This document shows positions 25,992 to 34,087 of a DNA stretch of 64,000 nt, piece by piece. Below the pieces are notes generated by a model that was not told the origin of the DNA, did no database searches, and was given only the letters and a program-made list of their open reading frames with translations. This DNA comes from JAFAMS01 sp963715815 (GTDB lineage Bacteria; Vulcanimicrobiota; Vulcanimicrobiia; Vulcanimicrobiales; Vulcanimicrobiaceae): NCBI GenBank assembly GCA_963715815.1, contig OY970278.1, positions 124,001 through 188,000 of the forward strand, in the 5' to 3' direction. How positions within the stretch are numbered: the stretch's first letter is position 1; each line of letters starts with the position of its first letter. Made by a program: the position numbers and the translations under genes.

Positions 25992-26726
25992 CTAGTGTTC
26001 CTCGGCCGTTGCCAAGGATAGGTAAACGATCGATAAGAGCGTGAACACGAACGCTTGCAGTGTTCCGACGAAGAAGTTGAAGAACTGAATCAGGAACGGC
26101 GCAATGGCCGCGGCGAGCGAAAGATCGAACGCGCCGATGTGAATCCCCGACGTGATGATCTGCACGGCGACGTAGATGAGCAGCTCGCCGACGAAGATAT
26201 TGAAGAACAACCGCAGCGAGAGCGTGATCGGGCGCGCAAGATCTTCGATGATGTTCAAAGGCGCCAGCGCTACAAAGGGCTGCGTGAGATGTTTGAATGC
26301 ACCGATGCCGCCACGTGCGATTGCCGTAGCCCAAATCCCGACGTAGACGATGATCGCGTACGCGACCGTCGTGTTCAAATCGGCGGTTGGCGAGCCGCCG
26401 AACGGCAAGCCCAGTTCTTTGAACGGAAAGAATCCGATCTGATTCAACATGAAAATGAACATGAATATCGAGACGAAAACCGGGACGAAACGCTCGCCGC
26501 GCCTTCCGATCGTGCCGATCGCCAAGTCGCCGAGCCAATTGATCATGCCTTCGAACGTCGCTTGCGTGCGGCCGACGCGATCGGGCGAACGATACGACGA
26601 TCCGAGCCACGCGAAAAAGATCAACGACAACAGCATCACGCCCCACGTTGTGATGAGCGTGTCGGAGTGCACGGTCCCGACGATAGGCCAAACCCACTCG
26701 GGATGTTCACCGATTTGTTGGTGCAC
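25992..26726 (-). CDS. atpB: ATP synthase a subunit
   Basis: Membrane stator of F0 with half-channels, about 244 residues from a GTG that overlaps the atpI stop (TAGTG). The essential Arg is in 'ITLSLRLFFNIFVGELL', and the C-terminal helix 'LQAFVFTLLSIVYLSLA' is typical. The longer frame up to 27056 reads through atpI in another frame and is not used. Confidence 0.94.
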   Translation of the reverse strand: MHQQIGEHPEWVWPIVGTVHSDTLITTWGVMLLSLIFFAWLGSSYRSPDRVGRTQATFEGMINWLGDLAIGTIGRRGERFVPVFVSIFMFIFMLNQIGFFPFKELGLPFGGSPTADLNTTVAYAIIVYVGIWATAIARGGIGAFKHLTQPFVALAPLNIIEDLARPITLSLRLFFNIFVGELLIYVAVQIITSGIHIGAFDLSLAAAIAPFLIQFFNFFVGTLQAFVFTLLSIVYLSLATAEEH

Positions 26727-27163
26727 TAAGGCTGCCTCGATATCTCCCGCTTTACCGCGATCACATAGAGTGCCAGCGGCGTAAAGAACCCGGCGAAGTA
26801 CAGCCCCATTCCCCACACAGGGCCTATGACAGCCGTCAACACCGGAAGAGCGCCGAATGCGAAGACGCGCAGCACGCTGCTCCGGGCGTGTGCTCCGAGC
26901 GAGAACCCTTCCGCGAGCCGTTCGTTCGTACGCATCAGAAGCAGCGCGTATGCGATGCCGCCGAAAACGCCTAGGAGCAGATCGAGTCCGAGAACCGGTG
27001 CTCGTGTCGACGCCAAGGCGGCGACAGGGACGATGAGGAGCAGCGAACTGGCGCAAACCGACCGCTTGCGCGCGTTGTACGCGTGCATTTCGGAGGCTGC
27101 ACCGGCGCGAGTCCCGTTAGTCTCAGCTTTGGGCGGTCCCTCCTCGATCTTTGTCGAGGTCAC
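26726..27163 (-). CDS. atpI: AtpI-like ATP synthase accessory membrane protein
   Basis: A 145-residue protein with a charged N-terminus (about 1-33) and four predicted membrane helices. Position (first gene of the atp cluster, directly before atpB) and topology match the AtpI/UncI family, thought to help c-ring assembly; sequence alone is not diagnostic. Its ATG overlaps the wecB stop (ATGA), so translation is coupled to a cell-envelope gene. Confidence 0.72.
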   Translation of the reverse strand: MTSTKIEEGPPKAETNGTRAGAASEMHAYNARKRSVCASSLLLIVPVAALASTRAPVLGLDLLLGVFGGIAYALLLMRTNERLAEGFSLGAHARSSVLRVFAFGALPVLTAVIGPVWGMGLYFAGFFTPLALYVIAVKREISRQP

Positions 27164-28311
27164 GCAGCGTCGCTGAAGACGAACGGTTTGGGTGCGCTAG
27201 CACCGCGGAGACGAGCGAGAAGCCATTGCACGATGCGCTCGGCAGCGTGCCCGTCGCCGTACGGATTTCGGGCGCGGGCCATTCGCGCGTAATGCTCTTC
27301 GTCATCGAGCAAGCGGCGAGCGCCGGCAACGATCGCCTTCGGCTCCGCGCCTACTAGCTCGAGGCTCCCGGCGCGGATCCCCTCCGGCCGCTCGGTCTCG
27401 TTACGCATCACGAGCACAGGCTTGCCCAGGATCGGTGCCTCTTCTTGCAGTCCGCCCGAATCCGTCATGACGAAGCGGCAGCGCCGGACCGCCTGCACCA
27501 GGTCGGGGTAGTCGATCGGGGCCACGAGGCGTACCCCGGGGACGTTCCCGAGCCGCTTCCGGACGACGGGCTCAACCATTGGCGAGGGGTGGACCGGCCA
27601 CAGCACCTGGGGGCGCGACGGGAGGGCGACGATCTCGGCGACCGCCTCGCAGATCCCGGGCATCGCCTCGTGGTTCTCGCGGCGGTGGGCGGTCATGAAT
27701 ATCAGAGGGCGCGCCGGGTCGAGGGAGTCGAGCTCAGGGTAGTGCCCGGGCTTCCGGCTCGCGGCCAGAAACGCATCGACGACCGTGTTGCCGGTGACGA
27801 TGATGTCGGCGTCGTCCACGTTCTCGGCCAGCAGATTCTCGCGCGCCTGCCCGGTCGGTGCAAATTGAAAATCGGCGATGCGTCCGGTCAAGCGGCGGTT
27901 CAGCTCTTCGGGGTACGGCTCCCAATGCGTCGAGGTACGCAAGCCCGCTTCGACATGCCCAACCGGGATTTTCTTATAGAATGCAGCCAACGCAGCGGCC
28001 GTGCTCGTCGTGGTGTCGCCGTGCACGAGCACGACGTCGGGACGCGCGCGTTCGAGCACTCCGTCCATCCCTTCGAGCACGCGCGTCGTGATGTCCGTTA
28101 GGCTCTGAACTTCTTGCATGATGTCGAGATCGTAGTCAGGGACGATTTCGAAAAAATGAAGCAGCGTGTCGAGCATCTGGCGATGCTGCGCGCTCACGCA
28201 GACGAGCGGCGCAATTGCCGGACTTGCGGCGCGTAACGCCGCGACGACAGGCGCCATCTTGATCGTGTCCGGGCGCGTTCCGAACACGGACATGACGCGA
28301 AGCGGCGTCAT
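27160..28311 (-). CDS. wecB: UDP-N-acetylglucosamine 2-epimerase
   Basis: Interconverts UDP-GlcNAc and UDP-ManNAc for surface polysaccharides. The product is 383 residues with a GT-B fold. 'FGTRPDTIKMAPVV' is the N-terminal signature (usually GTRPEAIK, so the acidic residue is Asp here), 'VHGDTTTS' and 'HVEAGLRT' carry active-site residues, and 'TDSGGLQEEAPILGKPVLVMRNETERPEG' binds the nucleotide sugar. It is translationally coupled to the wecA-like gene upstream and atpI downstream. Confidence 0.94.
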   Translation of the reverse strand: MTPLRVMSVFGTRPDTIKMAPVVAALRAASPAIAPLVCVSAQHRQMLDTLLHFFEIVPDYDLDIMQEVQSLTDITTRVLEGMDGVLERARPDVVLVHGDTTTSTAAALAAFYKKIPVGHVEAGLRTSTHWEPYPEELNRRLTGRIADFQFAPTGQARENLLAENVDDADIIVTGNTVVDAFLAASRKPGHYPELDSLDPARPLIFMTAHRRENHEAMPGICEAVAEIVALPSRPQVLWPVHPSPMVEPVVRKRLGNVPGVRLVAPIDYPDLVQAVRRCRFVMTDSGGLQEEAPILGKPVLVMRNETERPEGIRAGSLELVGAEPKAIVAGARRLLDDEEHYARMARARNPYGDGHAAERIVQWLLARLRGASAPKPFVFSDAA

Positions 28312-29333
28312 GGTGCGAGCGACGCCGCTCCGCCGATCGGACCGCCGGCGGCGCTCGAAAGAACGAACGCCGTTGCGCCCAAGACCAGGCAGACCGCGTA
28401 GATCAGGAGCACGGCTTGACGCACGTTGAGACCGAATCGAAAAACGAGCACGTGGTGAAAGTGCTCGCGATCGGCTTCGCTGATCCGTCGCCCGGCACGC
28501 GTGCGGCGAATGATGGCAGCCAACGTGTCGACGATCGGCAGCGCAAGGACCAGAGCCGGGACGACGAGACTTATCGTGACCGCGCTTTTCGCGTCGCCGA
28601 CGATCGACGCCGCCGCGAAAATGAAACCAATGAAGAGCGCGCCTGAATCGCCGAGAATAATCTTGGCCGGATTGAAGTTGTACGGCAAGAAACCGATGAC
28701 GGCGCCGACGAGTGCGCTAAGAACCAGCGCGACCACGACGTGACCTTTGGTGATTGCGATCGCGAACAAGAACGTCCCCGAAATTGCGGTTAGACCAGCG
28801 AGCAATCCGTCGAGGCCGTCGACGAAATTGATCGCGTTCATCATTCCGAGATACCACAGCAGCGAGAGCGCGACGCCGAGGAAGCCGGAGATCTCGATCC
28901 AGCGCCCGTGATGAAGCGGGTTGCTCGTACCGTGAATTCGAAAGTCAGGTCCGTACAACATCAAGAGTAAGGTGACGACGACTTGCGCCAGCAGTTTGTA
29001 GCGCGGGCTTAAGCCCATGATGTCGTCCCAAATTCCGACGCACACGATCAGCGTGCCGCCGAAAAGCAATCCCAAGAGCGCGTGCACTTCGGCTGCGCCG
29101 AACGTTCCCTTCGTGATCGCGATTCCGGTTGCGACGAAGAGCGCGAGCGCGAAGCTGAGATACACGGCGATGCCGCCGATACGGGGCTTGGGCGTGTCGT
29201 GCATGCGCCGCTCGCCGGTCTCATCGAGCATCCCGACGTGCGACGCGAGCCGCTGCACCAGCGGCGTAACGAGCAGCGCCGTGACGAGCGCCGCAGCGAA
29301 GGCAACGACCGTAAGAATTATGACTTGCTTCAC
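28308..29333 (-). CDS. Glycosyl-1-phosphate transferase (MraY/WecA family)
   Basis: About 341 residues with 10-11 membrane helices. It transfers a sugar-1-phosphate from a UDP-sugar to undecaprenyl phosphate. Family motifs: 'MHDTPKPRIGGIAVY' (first cytosolic loop), 'GIWDD' (DD motif), 'NAINFVDGLDGLLAGL' and 'ILGDSGALFIGF', and a His motif 'EADREHFHHVL'. These fit WecA/TagO-like enzymes rather than MraY. The GTG start at 29333 overlaps the comEB stop (GTGA). Pairing with wecB suggests initiation of a teichoic-acid-like or O-antigen-like polymer. Confidence 0.88.
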   Translation of the reverse strand: MKQVIILTVVAFAAALVTALLVTPLVQRLASHVGMLDETGERRMHDTPKPRIGGIAVYLSFALALFVATGIAITKGTFGAAEVHALLGLLFGGTLIVCVGIWDDIMGLSPRYKLLAQVVVTLLLMLYGPDFRIHGTSNPLHHGRWIEISGFLGVALSLLWYLGMMNAINFVDGLDGLLAGLTAISGTFLFAIAITKGHVVVALVLSALVGAVIGFLPYNFNPAKIILGDSGALFIGFIFAAASIVGDAKSAVTISLVVPALVLALPIVDTLAAIIRRTRAGRRISEADREHFHHVLVFRFGLNVRQAVLLIYAVCLVLGATAFVLSSAAGGPIGGAASLAP

Positions 29334-29767
29334 GTCCGCACGCCTTCGAGCGTCTTGAAAGGAACGATGCTGACGCCGGCTTCTCGCAACAGATCCGTCG
29401 CGATTTGATCCGGATACGGCAAGTCGAAGATGATCTTCTTGATACCGGCGCTGATCAAGAGCTTCGTGCAGTTCACGCACGGTTGGTGCGTGCAGTACGC
29501 GGTCGCGCCCGCGACGCTGACGCCGTGCAACGCCCCTTGCACGATCGCGTTTGCCTCCGCGTGCGTCGCACGTTGACAGTGCTCGTTCACGGTCAAGCAG
29601 CCTACATCGGTACAATGTGGGACTCCGCTCGGCGCGCCGTTGTATCCCGTCGTCAGGATGCGACGATCGCGCGTCAGCACGCAACCGACCGCCGCGCGCG
29701 GACACGTCGAACGTGTCGCGACGGTATGCGCGATCTGCATGAAGTACTCGTCCCACCCGGGTCGCAT
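29330..29767 (-). CDS. comEB: dCMP deaminase family protein
   Basis: A 145-residue zinc-dependent cytidine deaminase-fold enzyme. The zinc and catalytic residues are in 'HAEANAI' (His and the proton-shuttling Glu) and 'PCVNCTKLL'. A second metal-type cluster ('CPRAAVGCV', 'CTDVGCLTVNEHCQRATHAE') is typical of ComEB/dCMP deaminases. It converts dCMP to dUMP for thymidylate synthesis. Next to upp and glyA it forms a nucleotide/one-carbon group. Confidence 0.92.
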   Translation of the reverse strand: MRPGWDEYFMQIAHTVATRSTCPRAAVGCVLTRDRRILTTGYNGAPSGVPHCTDVGCLTVNEHCQRATHAEANAIVQGALHGVSVAGATAYCTHQPCVNCTKLLISAGIKKIIFDLPYPDQIATDLLREAGVSIVPFKTLEGVRT

Positions 29768-29789
29768 GTGTTGCTTATTTCACCATCAC

Positions 29790-30443
29790 TTATGTCACCA
29801 TCGTCGGAACGGAGCTCGTTGAGCCGAACATCCGGTCTCCTGCATCGCCCAATCCTGGTACGATGTAGCCATGATCGTTGAGCCTGCGGTCGAGAGCCGC
29901 AGTCACGATTCGGCAGTCCGGCTGTGCGCGCACCACTTCCTCAACACCCTCGGGTGCAGCGATGATGCAGATGAACGTCATCCCGGTCGCGCCGCGTGAT
30001 GCAAGCGATCGCAGTGCTGCGGAACCGGAGTGACCGGTCGCCAGCATTGGATCGAGGACGAAGACCTCGCGTCCGGCGAGATCGTCGGGAAGATTCGCGT
30101 AATACGGAATCGCCGCGAGCGTTTGTGGATCGCGATAGAATCCAAGATGCGCGACGACGGCGTCGTCGATCACGTCGAGAAAGCCGGGCAAGAGCCCGAG
30201 ACCGGCCCGTAAGATCGGGGCGACAACGGGTCGCGCATCGATGCGCGTGACGTCGGTTTCTTCGAGCGGCGTGGTCGCGCGCTCGATGCGAACTTTCAGA
30301 TTGCGCGTCGCTTCGTACGCAAGATACCCGCCGAGCTCTTCGACCAATTGCCGGAAAACGAACGTCGGCGTCGTTTTTTCTCGCAGGCGCGCCAAACGGT
30401 CGGCGACCGCCGGATGATCGACGATCGTCAGATTTGCGCTCAC
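29790..30443 (-). CDS. upp: Uracil phosphoribosyltransferase
   Basis: Salvages uracil to UMP with PRPP. The product is 217 residues. The PRPP loop is 'VLDPMLATGHSGSAAL' and the C-terminal uracil-binding stretch 'YIVPGLGDAGDRMFGS' matches the family. The stop lies 22 bases before comEB and the start overlaps the glyA stop. Confidence 0.95.
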   Translation of the reverse strand: MSANLTIVDHPAVADRLARLREKTTPTFVFRQLVEELGGYLAYEATRNLKVRIERATTPLEETDVTRIDARPVVAPILRAGLGLLPGFLDVIDDAVVAHLGFYRDPQTLAAIPYYANLPDDLAGREVFVLDPMLATGHSGSAALRSLASRGATGMTFICIIAAPEGVEEVVRAQPDCRIVTAALDRRLNDHGYIVPGLGDAGDRMFGSTSSVPTMVT

Positions 30444-31681
30444 GGTACGTCGAAGCGGGATGTAAGCTCCAAGGTGCGTGCGCGCAGCTCCGGCTGCTTC
30501 GTCTTCGTTTCGATGTCGCCGAGTGCTTCGACGATGATCCTTGCGATCTCGCGAGCTTCGTCTTTGCCCATGCCGCGCGTCGTGATCGCCGCGCTGCCGA
30601 GCCGCAGTCCGCTCGTGATGGCCGGTTTTTGAGGATCGTACGGAATCGCGTTCTTGTTTGCAGTGATTGCGATACCGTCGAGATATTCTTCGACCGCCTT
30701 GCCGGTGAGACTTTTCGGCGTCAGGTCGACGAGCAAGAGATGCGTGTCGGTTCCGCCGCCGACGAGCCGCACGCCCCCGCGCAACAGTTCCTCGCCCATG
30801 ACTTTCGCGTTCTCGATGACGCGTTCGCCGTAACGTTTGAATTCGGGCCGCAGCGCTTCTTCGAATGCGACCGCTTTAGCAGCGATCAAGTGCATGAACG
30901 GTCCGCCTTGGATTCCGGGAAAGACGCTCTTGTCGATCTCTTGTGCACGCTCGGCTTTGGACAGAATTAGACCACCGCGCGGACCACGCAGCGTCTTGTG
31001 CGTCGTCGACGTCACGTAGTCGGCGAGCGGGACCGGTGAAGGATGCAAACCGGTCGCGACGAGGCCGGCGATGTGCGCCATGTCGACCATGAAGGTCGCG
31101 CCGACTTCGTTTGCGATCTCGCGAAACGGGGCGTACTCCATCGTACGCGGATAGGCGCTCGCGCCCGCAATGATCAGCTTGGGCTTCTGCTCGCGCGCAA
31201 GCTTGCGGACTTCGTCAAAATCGATTAGCTCGTCGCTCTTGCGCACGCCATATGCAACCGCGTTGTACAGCTTGCCGGAAAAACTGACTTTTGTTCCGTG
31301 CGTGAGATGACCGCCCATCGCAAGCGACATCCCGAGCACCGTCTCGCCGGGCTTCAGAGCCGCCATGAACACGGCCATGTTCGCCGGAGCGCCGGCGTGC
31401 GGCTGAACGTTTGCGTGTTCGGCCGAGAACAATTTCTTTGCGCGCTCGATTGCAAGCGACTCGGCGACGTCGACAAATTCGCAACCACCGTAGTAGCGCC
31501 GACCCGGATAACCTTCTGCGTATTTGTTGGTCATCACAGACGCGGTCGCTTCACGCACCGCGCGGCTCGCGTAATTTTCGGAAGCGATCAGCTCCAGGTT
31601 CATGCGTTGGCGAGTTTCTTCGTTCGCGATCGCTTCGGCGATCTTCGGATCGGTCGCACTCAGCGCCGAATGTTCCAACAT
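30440..31681 (-). CDS. glyA: Serine hydroxymethyltransferase
   Basis: PLP enzyme that moves the serine hydroxymethyl group to tetrahydrofolate. About 413 residues from ATG at 31681. The PLP Lys is in 'TSTTHKTLRGPRGG' (about 225); 'ELIASENYAS' and 'YAEGYPGRRYYGGCEFVD' are conserved near the N-terminus. The longer frame to 31816 is not supported because its extra part overlaps the small membrane gene. Co-location with serA's pathway product is coincidental; it leads the upp-comEB group. Confidence 0.96.
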   Translation of the reverse strand: MLEHSALSATDPKIAEAIANEETRQRMNLELIASENYASRAVREATASVMTNKYAEGYPGRRYYGGCEFVDVAESLAIERAKKLFSAEHANVQPHAGAPANMAVFMAALKPGETVLGMSLAMGGHLTHGTKVSFSGKLYNAVAYGVRKSDELIDFDEVRKLAREQKPKLIIAGASAYPRTMEYAPFREIANEVGATFMVDMAHIAGLVATGLHPSPVPLADYVTSTTHKTLRGPRGGLILSKAERAQEIDKSVFPGIQGGPFMHLIAAKAVAFEEALRPEFKRYGERVIENAKVMGEELLRGGVRLVGGGTDTHLLLVDLTPKSLTGKAVEEYLDGIAITANKNAIPYDPQKPAITSGLRLGSAAITTRGMGKDEAREIARIIVEALGDIETKTKQPELRARTLELTSRFDVP

Positions 31682-31683
31682 TT

Positions 31684-32091
31684 TCACGCTTTTCGCTTCG
31701 GCGAAGTACCCTTGAGCTCCGCCGCGCGACGCCGCGCGGCAGAGGCTGCAATTATCCACAACAGGAGCGCGATGCCGATCGACTCGAACGGATCGACCTG
31801 CGGTGCGAGCCGCCATGTCGCGAACAATCCGCCGCCGAGAAAGAACGCATCGTAGACCCCCAGCGGCAAGCGCGGTGCATGCGGCGACGGCGGCGGAAAG
31901 AATCGCCGCTCCACGTCGATCATCGCGGGATACGCGAGCGTCGATAGGAGCGCGATCGCGGCAAAGATCAGCGCTTTCGCCGGATCGCGATGCGCAAGCA
32001 GGATGGCACCGGTCAGCGTAAAGACCCCGAAGATGCCGAAGAATGCCAGCGGAACGAGCGCGACGATGCGCAGCGGCAAGAACGGATTCAC
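31684..32091 (-). CDS. Small hypothetical membrane protein
   Basis: A 135-residue protein with about four predicted membrane helices ('IVALVPLAFFGIFGVFTLTGAIL', 'ALIFAAIALLSTLAYP', 'VYDAFFLGGGLFATW', 'IGIALLLWIIAASA') and a basic C-terminal tail. No family recognised. It ends 2 bases before the glyA ATG and starts close to a divergent TIM-barrel gene, so it may head the glyA-upp-comEB-wec-atp transcription unit. Confidence 0.6.
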   Translation of the reverse strand: MNPFLPLRIVALVPLAFFGIFGVFTLTGAILLAHRDPAKALIFAAIALLSTLAYPAMIDVERRFFPPPSPHAPRLPLGVYDAFFLGGGLFATWRLAPQVDPFESIGIALLLWIIAASAARRRAAELKGTSPKRKA

Positions 32092-32117
32092 TGCGGGCTA
32101 TTTCGAAGGTCGCCCCG

Positions 32118-32831
32118 ATGCGCCTGGCTCTATCGTCGACCGCGTTCGATCGCGCGCTTGCCGCCGGCGAGCTGACTCAACTCGAGCTGCTCGATGCCTG
32201 CGCCGGTGAGCTGCGCGTGGACGGCGTCGTGCTGGATGCGGCGCAGTTCCCACGGCGCGACATCGATTATTTAGCGCAAGTCAAGAAATTCTGTGCCGAT
32301 CTTGCGCTCGTTATCGTCGCCGTTCGTGATGACGGCTTAACTGTGGGCGAGAGCGACGCGCTCGTGATGGCCTCGCATCTCGGAGCGCCCTACGTTCTCA
32401 CGCGCATGCCCGAGAAAGGCAACGATCCGGTGATGCGCTGGAACGAGGCGCTTGCAATCATCGCGCGTTGCGCCGCCGTAGCCAAGAAAGTGAACGTCAC
32501 GCTCGCCGTACGCAACGTGCCTGGATCGCTTGTTGCAGATAACTTCGAAATGGGACGCTTGCGCAAAGAAAGCGACACCGCATGGTTGTGCTTCGCACTC
32601 GATCCGCTCGCGCTCGGCGCGGCGCCAGCTGTGGACGAAAAAGTGCGCAAGCATCTCGTGCTTGCTTACACCGATTCAGATGCGGATCCGGCAGTGCTCG
32701 AACGCCTCGCATCCTTTGGCGGATTCTTGTGCGTCGACTGGATCGACGGATCCGGCCAACTAGCTGCCGTCAAGCGACGTCTGCACGCCTGGCGCGGCTT
32801 GCTTGCTGAAGCAGAATTGCAAGCACGATAA
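32118..32831 (+). CDS. TIM-barrel protein, sugar-phosphate isomerase/epimerase-like
   Basis: About 237 residues from ATG at 32118 ('MRLALSSTAFDRALAAGELT'), preceded by AAGGT. The pattern of alternating hydrophobic strands and helices ('LALVIVAVRDDGL', 'VNVTLAVRNVPGS', 'AWLCFALDPLAL', 'HLVLAYTDSD') looks like the xylose-isomerase-like/AP-endonuclease-2 TIM barrel. The usual metal-binding Glu/His/Asp set is incomplete by eye: the strand-end 'RNVPG' replaces the common 'ENH' motif. Catalytic activity is therefore uncertain. Divergent from 31684-32091 and followed by the ncRNA on the opposite strand. Confidence 0.65.
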   Translation: MRLALSSTAFDRALAAGELTQLELLDACAGELRVDGVVLDAAQFPRRDIDYLAQVKKFCADLALVIVAVRDDGLTVGESDALVMASHLGAPYVLTRMPEKGNDPVMRWNEALAIIARCAAVAKKVNVTLAVRNVPGSLVADNFEMGRLRKESDTAWLCFALDPLALGAAPAVDEKVRKHLVLAYTDSDADPAVLERLASFGGFLCVDWIDGSGQLAAVKRRLHAWRGLLAEAELQAR

Positions 32832-32833
32832 TC

Positions 32834-33025
32834 GAGAGTCGCCGAACCGCACGTGCCGTCTGATGCCTGATTAGCGGACCTGCTCTCGCAGGTGGGTGCG
32901 GCCCGGGCGCTAGGGGACATCAGTGTGACGTCCCACCTATCGTATCCGGAGCTTGTGCTCCCGGTGGTTTTAACGTTGGCCCTGCATCTGACACCTGCGC
33001 GATCACGCGCAGAACAGCGACCCTC
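32834..33025 (-). ncRNA. Candidate structured non-coding RNA
   Basis: The 257-base gap holds no reading frame but folds well as a minus-strand RNA. Ends pair: 33025-33015 with 32844-32834, 11 bp including two G-U. Inside are a 7-bp hairpin (33012-32995), a helix 32992-32984 with 32866-32858 (one mismatch), CCACC/GGTGG around GGAGC-ACAA-GCTCC (32967-32933), GGACGUC-ACACU-GAUGUCC (32933-32915) and ACCUGC-GAGA-GCAGGU with a GNRA tetraloop (32893-32878). Three G-U pairs would be A-C mismatches on the plus strand, which fixes the strand. A promoter lies immediately upstream, though it may start transcription inside the closing helix. No terminator T-tract is seen. I could not match it to 6S, SRP, RNase P or tmRNA. 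Confidence 0.6.
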
Positions 33026-33063
33026 ATTATCCCACTTGGCGTCAAGTGGTCAAGGGCTTGACA
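33026..33063 (-). promoter_or_regulatory. Promoter of the ncRNA with two embedded palindromes
   Basis: Minus strand: TTGACC (33053-33048), 16 bases, GATAAT (33031-33026), a good housekeeping promoter. The spacer is filled by the palindrome CACTTG-GCGT-CAAGTG (33033-33048). A second palindrome GTCAAG-GG-CTTGAC (33049-33062) abuts it and overlaps the -35. The same second palindrome carries a plus-strand TTGACA (33058-33063) that could be the -35 of the divergent epimerase operon, although no clear -10 follows. Confidence 0.6.
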
Positions 33064-33088
33064 AACGGATCGGAGCAAGCCCGCTTTT

Positions 33089-34087
33089 GTGCCCCTCGAC
33101 CTGAAGCTGCAGCCACTCGAGCTTCCTCTTAAGCATCCCTTTACTATTGCGCGAAGCAGCGAAGATGTTGCGCACACGATCGTCTTTCGCTTGCGTTGGA
33201 ACGATGTCGACGCGCTCGGCGAATCCGCACCGACGCCGCGGTATCACGAGAGCGAAGAAACGATTCGCGAACATTTCGCTCAGCGACCGCTTGCCGGCGA
33301 CTCGCCGTATCTTCTCGAATCAATTCTCGACGGCCGCCCGCCCGCAGCGCGCTGCGGACTCGATCTCGCGTTGCACGACGCGATCGGCAAAGACATCGGT
33401 CGTCCGCTCTGGGAGCTGCTCGGGCTCGATCCGTCACGTACGCCGGTTACTTCGTTCACAATCGGAATCGCGCCGATCGATGAAATGCTTTCGAAGGTTC
33501 GTGAGACCGGTGCGCATCCGATTCTCAAGATTAAGCTCGGGCTCGGGTCAGAGATCGAGACGATCGAAGCGATTCGCGGCATCTATAACGGTGCGATCCG
33601 GATCGATGCAAACGAAGGTTGGACTCCGGATCAAGCCGTTACGATCTTGCGCGAGCTGGAACGCTTCGAGCTCGAATTCTGCGAACAACCGATTCCGGCC
33701 GGCTCACCCGATAAGCTACGCTACATTCGCGAGCGGACGAACATTCCGATCGTCACCGACGAAGACAGCAAGGATGCAAACGACCTCGCCGCATTGATCG
33801 GGTGCGTCGACGGCGTCAACATCAAGCTCGTGAAATGCGGCGGGATTCGAGCCGCGCTCGCGATGATTCACACGGCGCGCGCGCTCGGTTTTCGCATCAT
33901 GCTCGGCTGCATGGTGGAGAGCGCAATCTGCTCGACCGCGGCCGCACATCTCTCGCCGCTCGTCGATTGGGCCGATCTCGACGGACCGTTTCTGGTGGCG
34001 TCGGACCCGTTCGCCGGCATCGTCTACAATCGCGGAAAGATCGTGCTTCCGACGGCGCCGGGCCTCGGCGTCATCGAACGCACGTGA
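33089..34087 (+). CDS. ykfB: Dipeptide epimerase (L-Ala-D/L-Glu epimerase type)
   Basis: A 332-residue enolase-superfamily enzyme of the muconate-cycloisomerase group. The barrel carries a KxK motif ('KIKLGLG', catalytic base), metal ligands in 'IDANEGW', 'FCEQPIPAG' and 'TDEDSKD', a second Lys in 'NIKLVKCGG', and a C-terminal 'DxD'-type 'DLDGPFL'. These match L-Ala-D/L-Glu epimerases that recycle peptidoglycan peptides. The GTG start at 33089 has no good ribosome-binding site. The downstream peptide-binding lipoprotein and C39-like peptidase fit murein-peptide use. Confidence 0.9.
   Translation: MPLDLKLQPLELPLKHPFTIARSSEDVAHTIVFRLRWNDVDALGESAPTPRYHESEETIREHFAQRPLAGDSPYLLESILDGRPPAARCGLDLALHDAIGKDIGRPLWELLGLDPSRTPVTSFTIGIAPIDEMLSKVRETGAHPILKIKLGLGSEIETIEAIRGIYNGAIRIDANEGWTPDQAVTILRELERFELEFCEQPIPAGSPDKLRYIRERTNIPIVTDEDSKDANDLAALIGCVDGVNIKLVKCGGIRAALAMIHTARALGFRIMLGCMVESAICSTAAAHLSPLVDWADLDGPFLVASDPFAGIVYNRGKIVLPTAPGLGVIERT

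Noticed and set aside
32834..33025. 6S, SRP, tmRNA or RNase P identity for the RNA candidate
   Set aside because: None of their conserved core sequences could be found, and the multi-hairpin layout does not match 6S.
32834..33088. A riboswitch on the plus strand in front of the dipeptide epimerase
   Set aside because: Several pairs are G-U only on the minus strand, the tetraloop is GNRA only there, and the promoter also points that way. A plus-strand leader role is not excluded but less supported.
33802..34083. Long N-terminal extension of the peptide-binding protein
   Set aside because: It is the shadow of the epimerase 3' end; the GTG at 34084 gives a clean lipoprotein signal.
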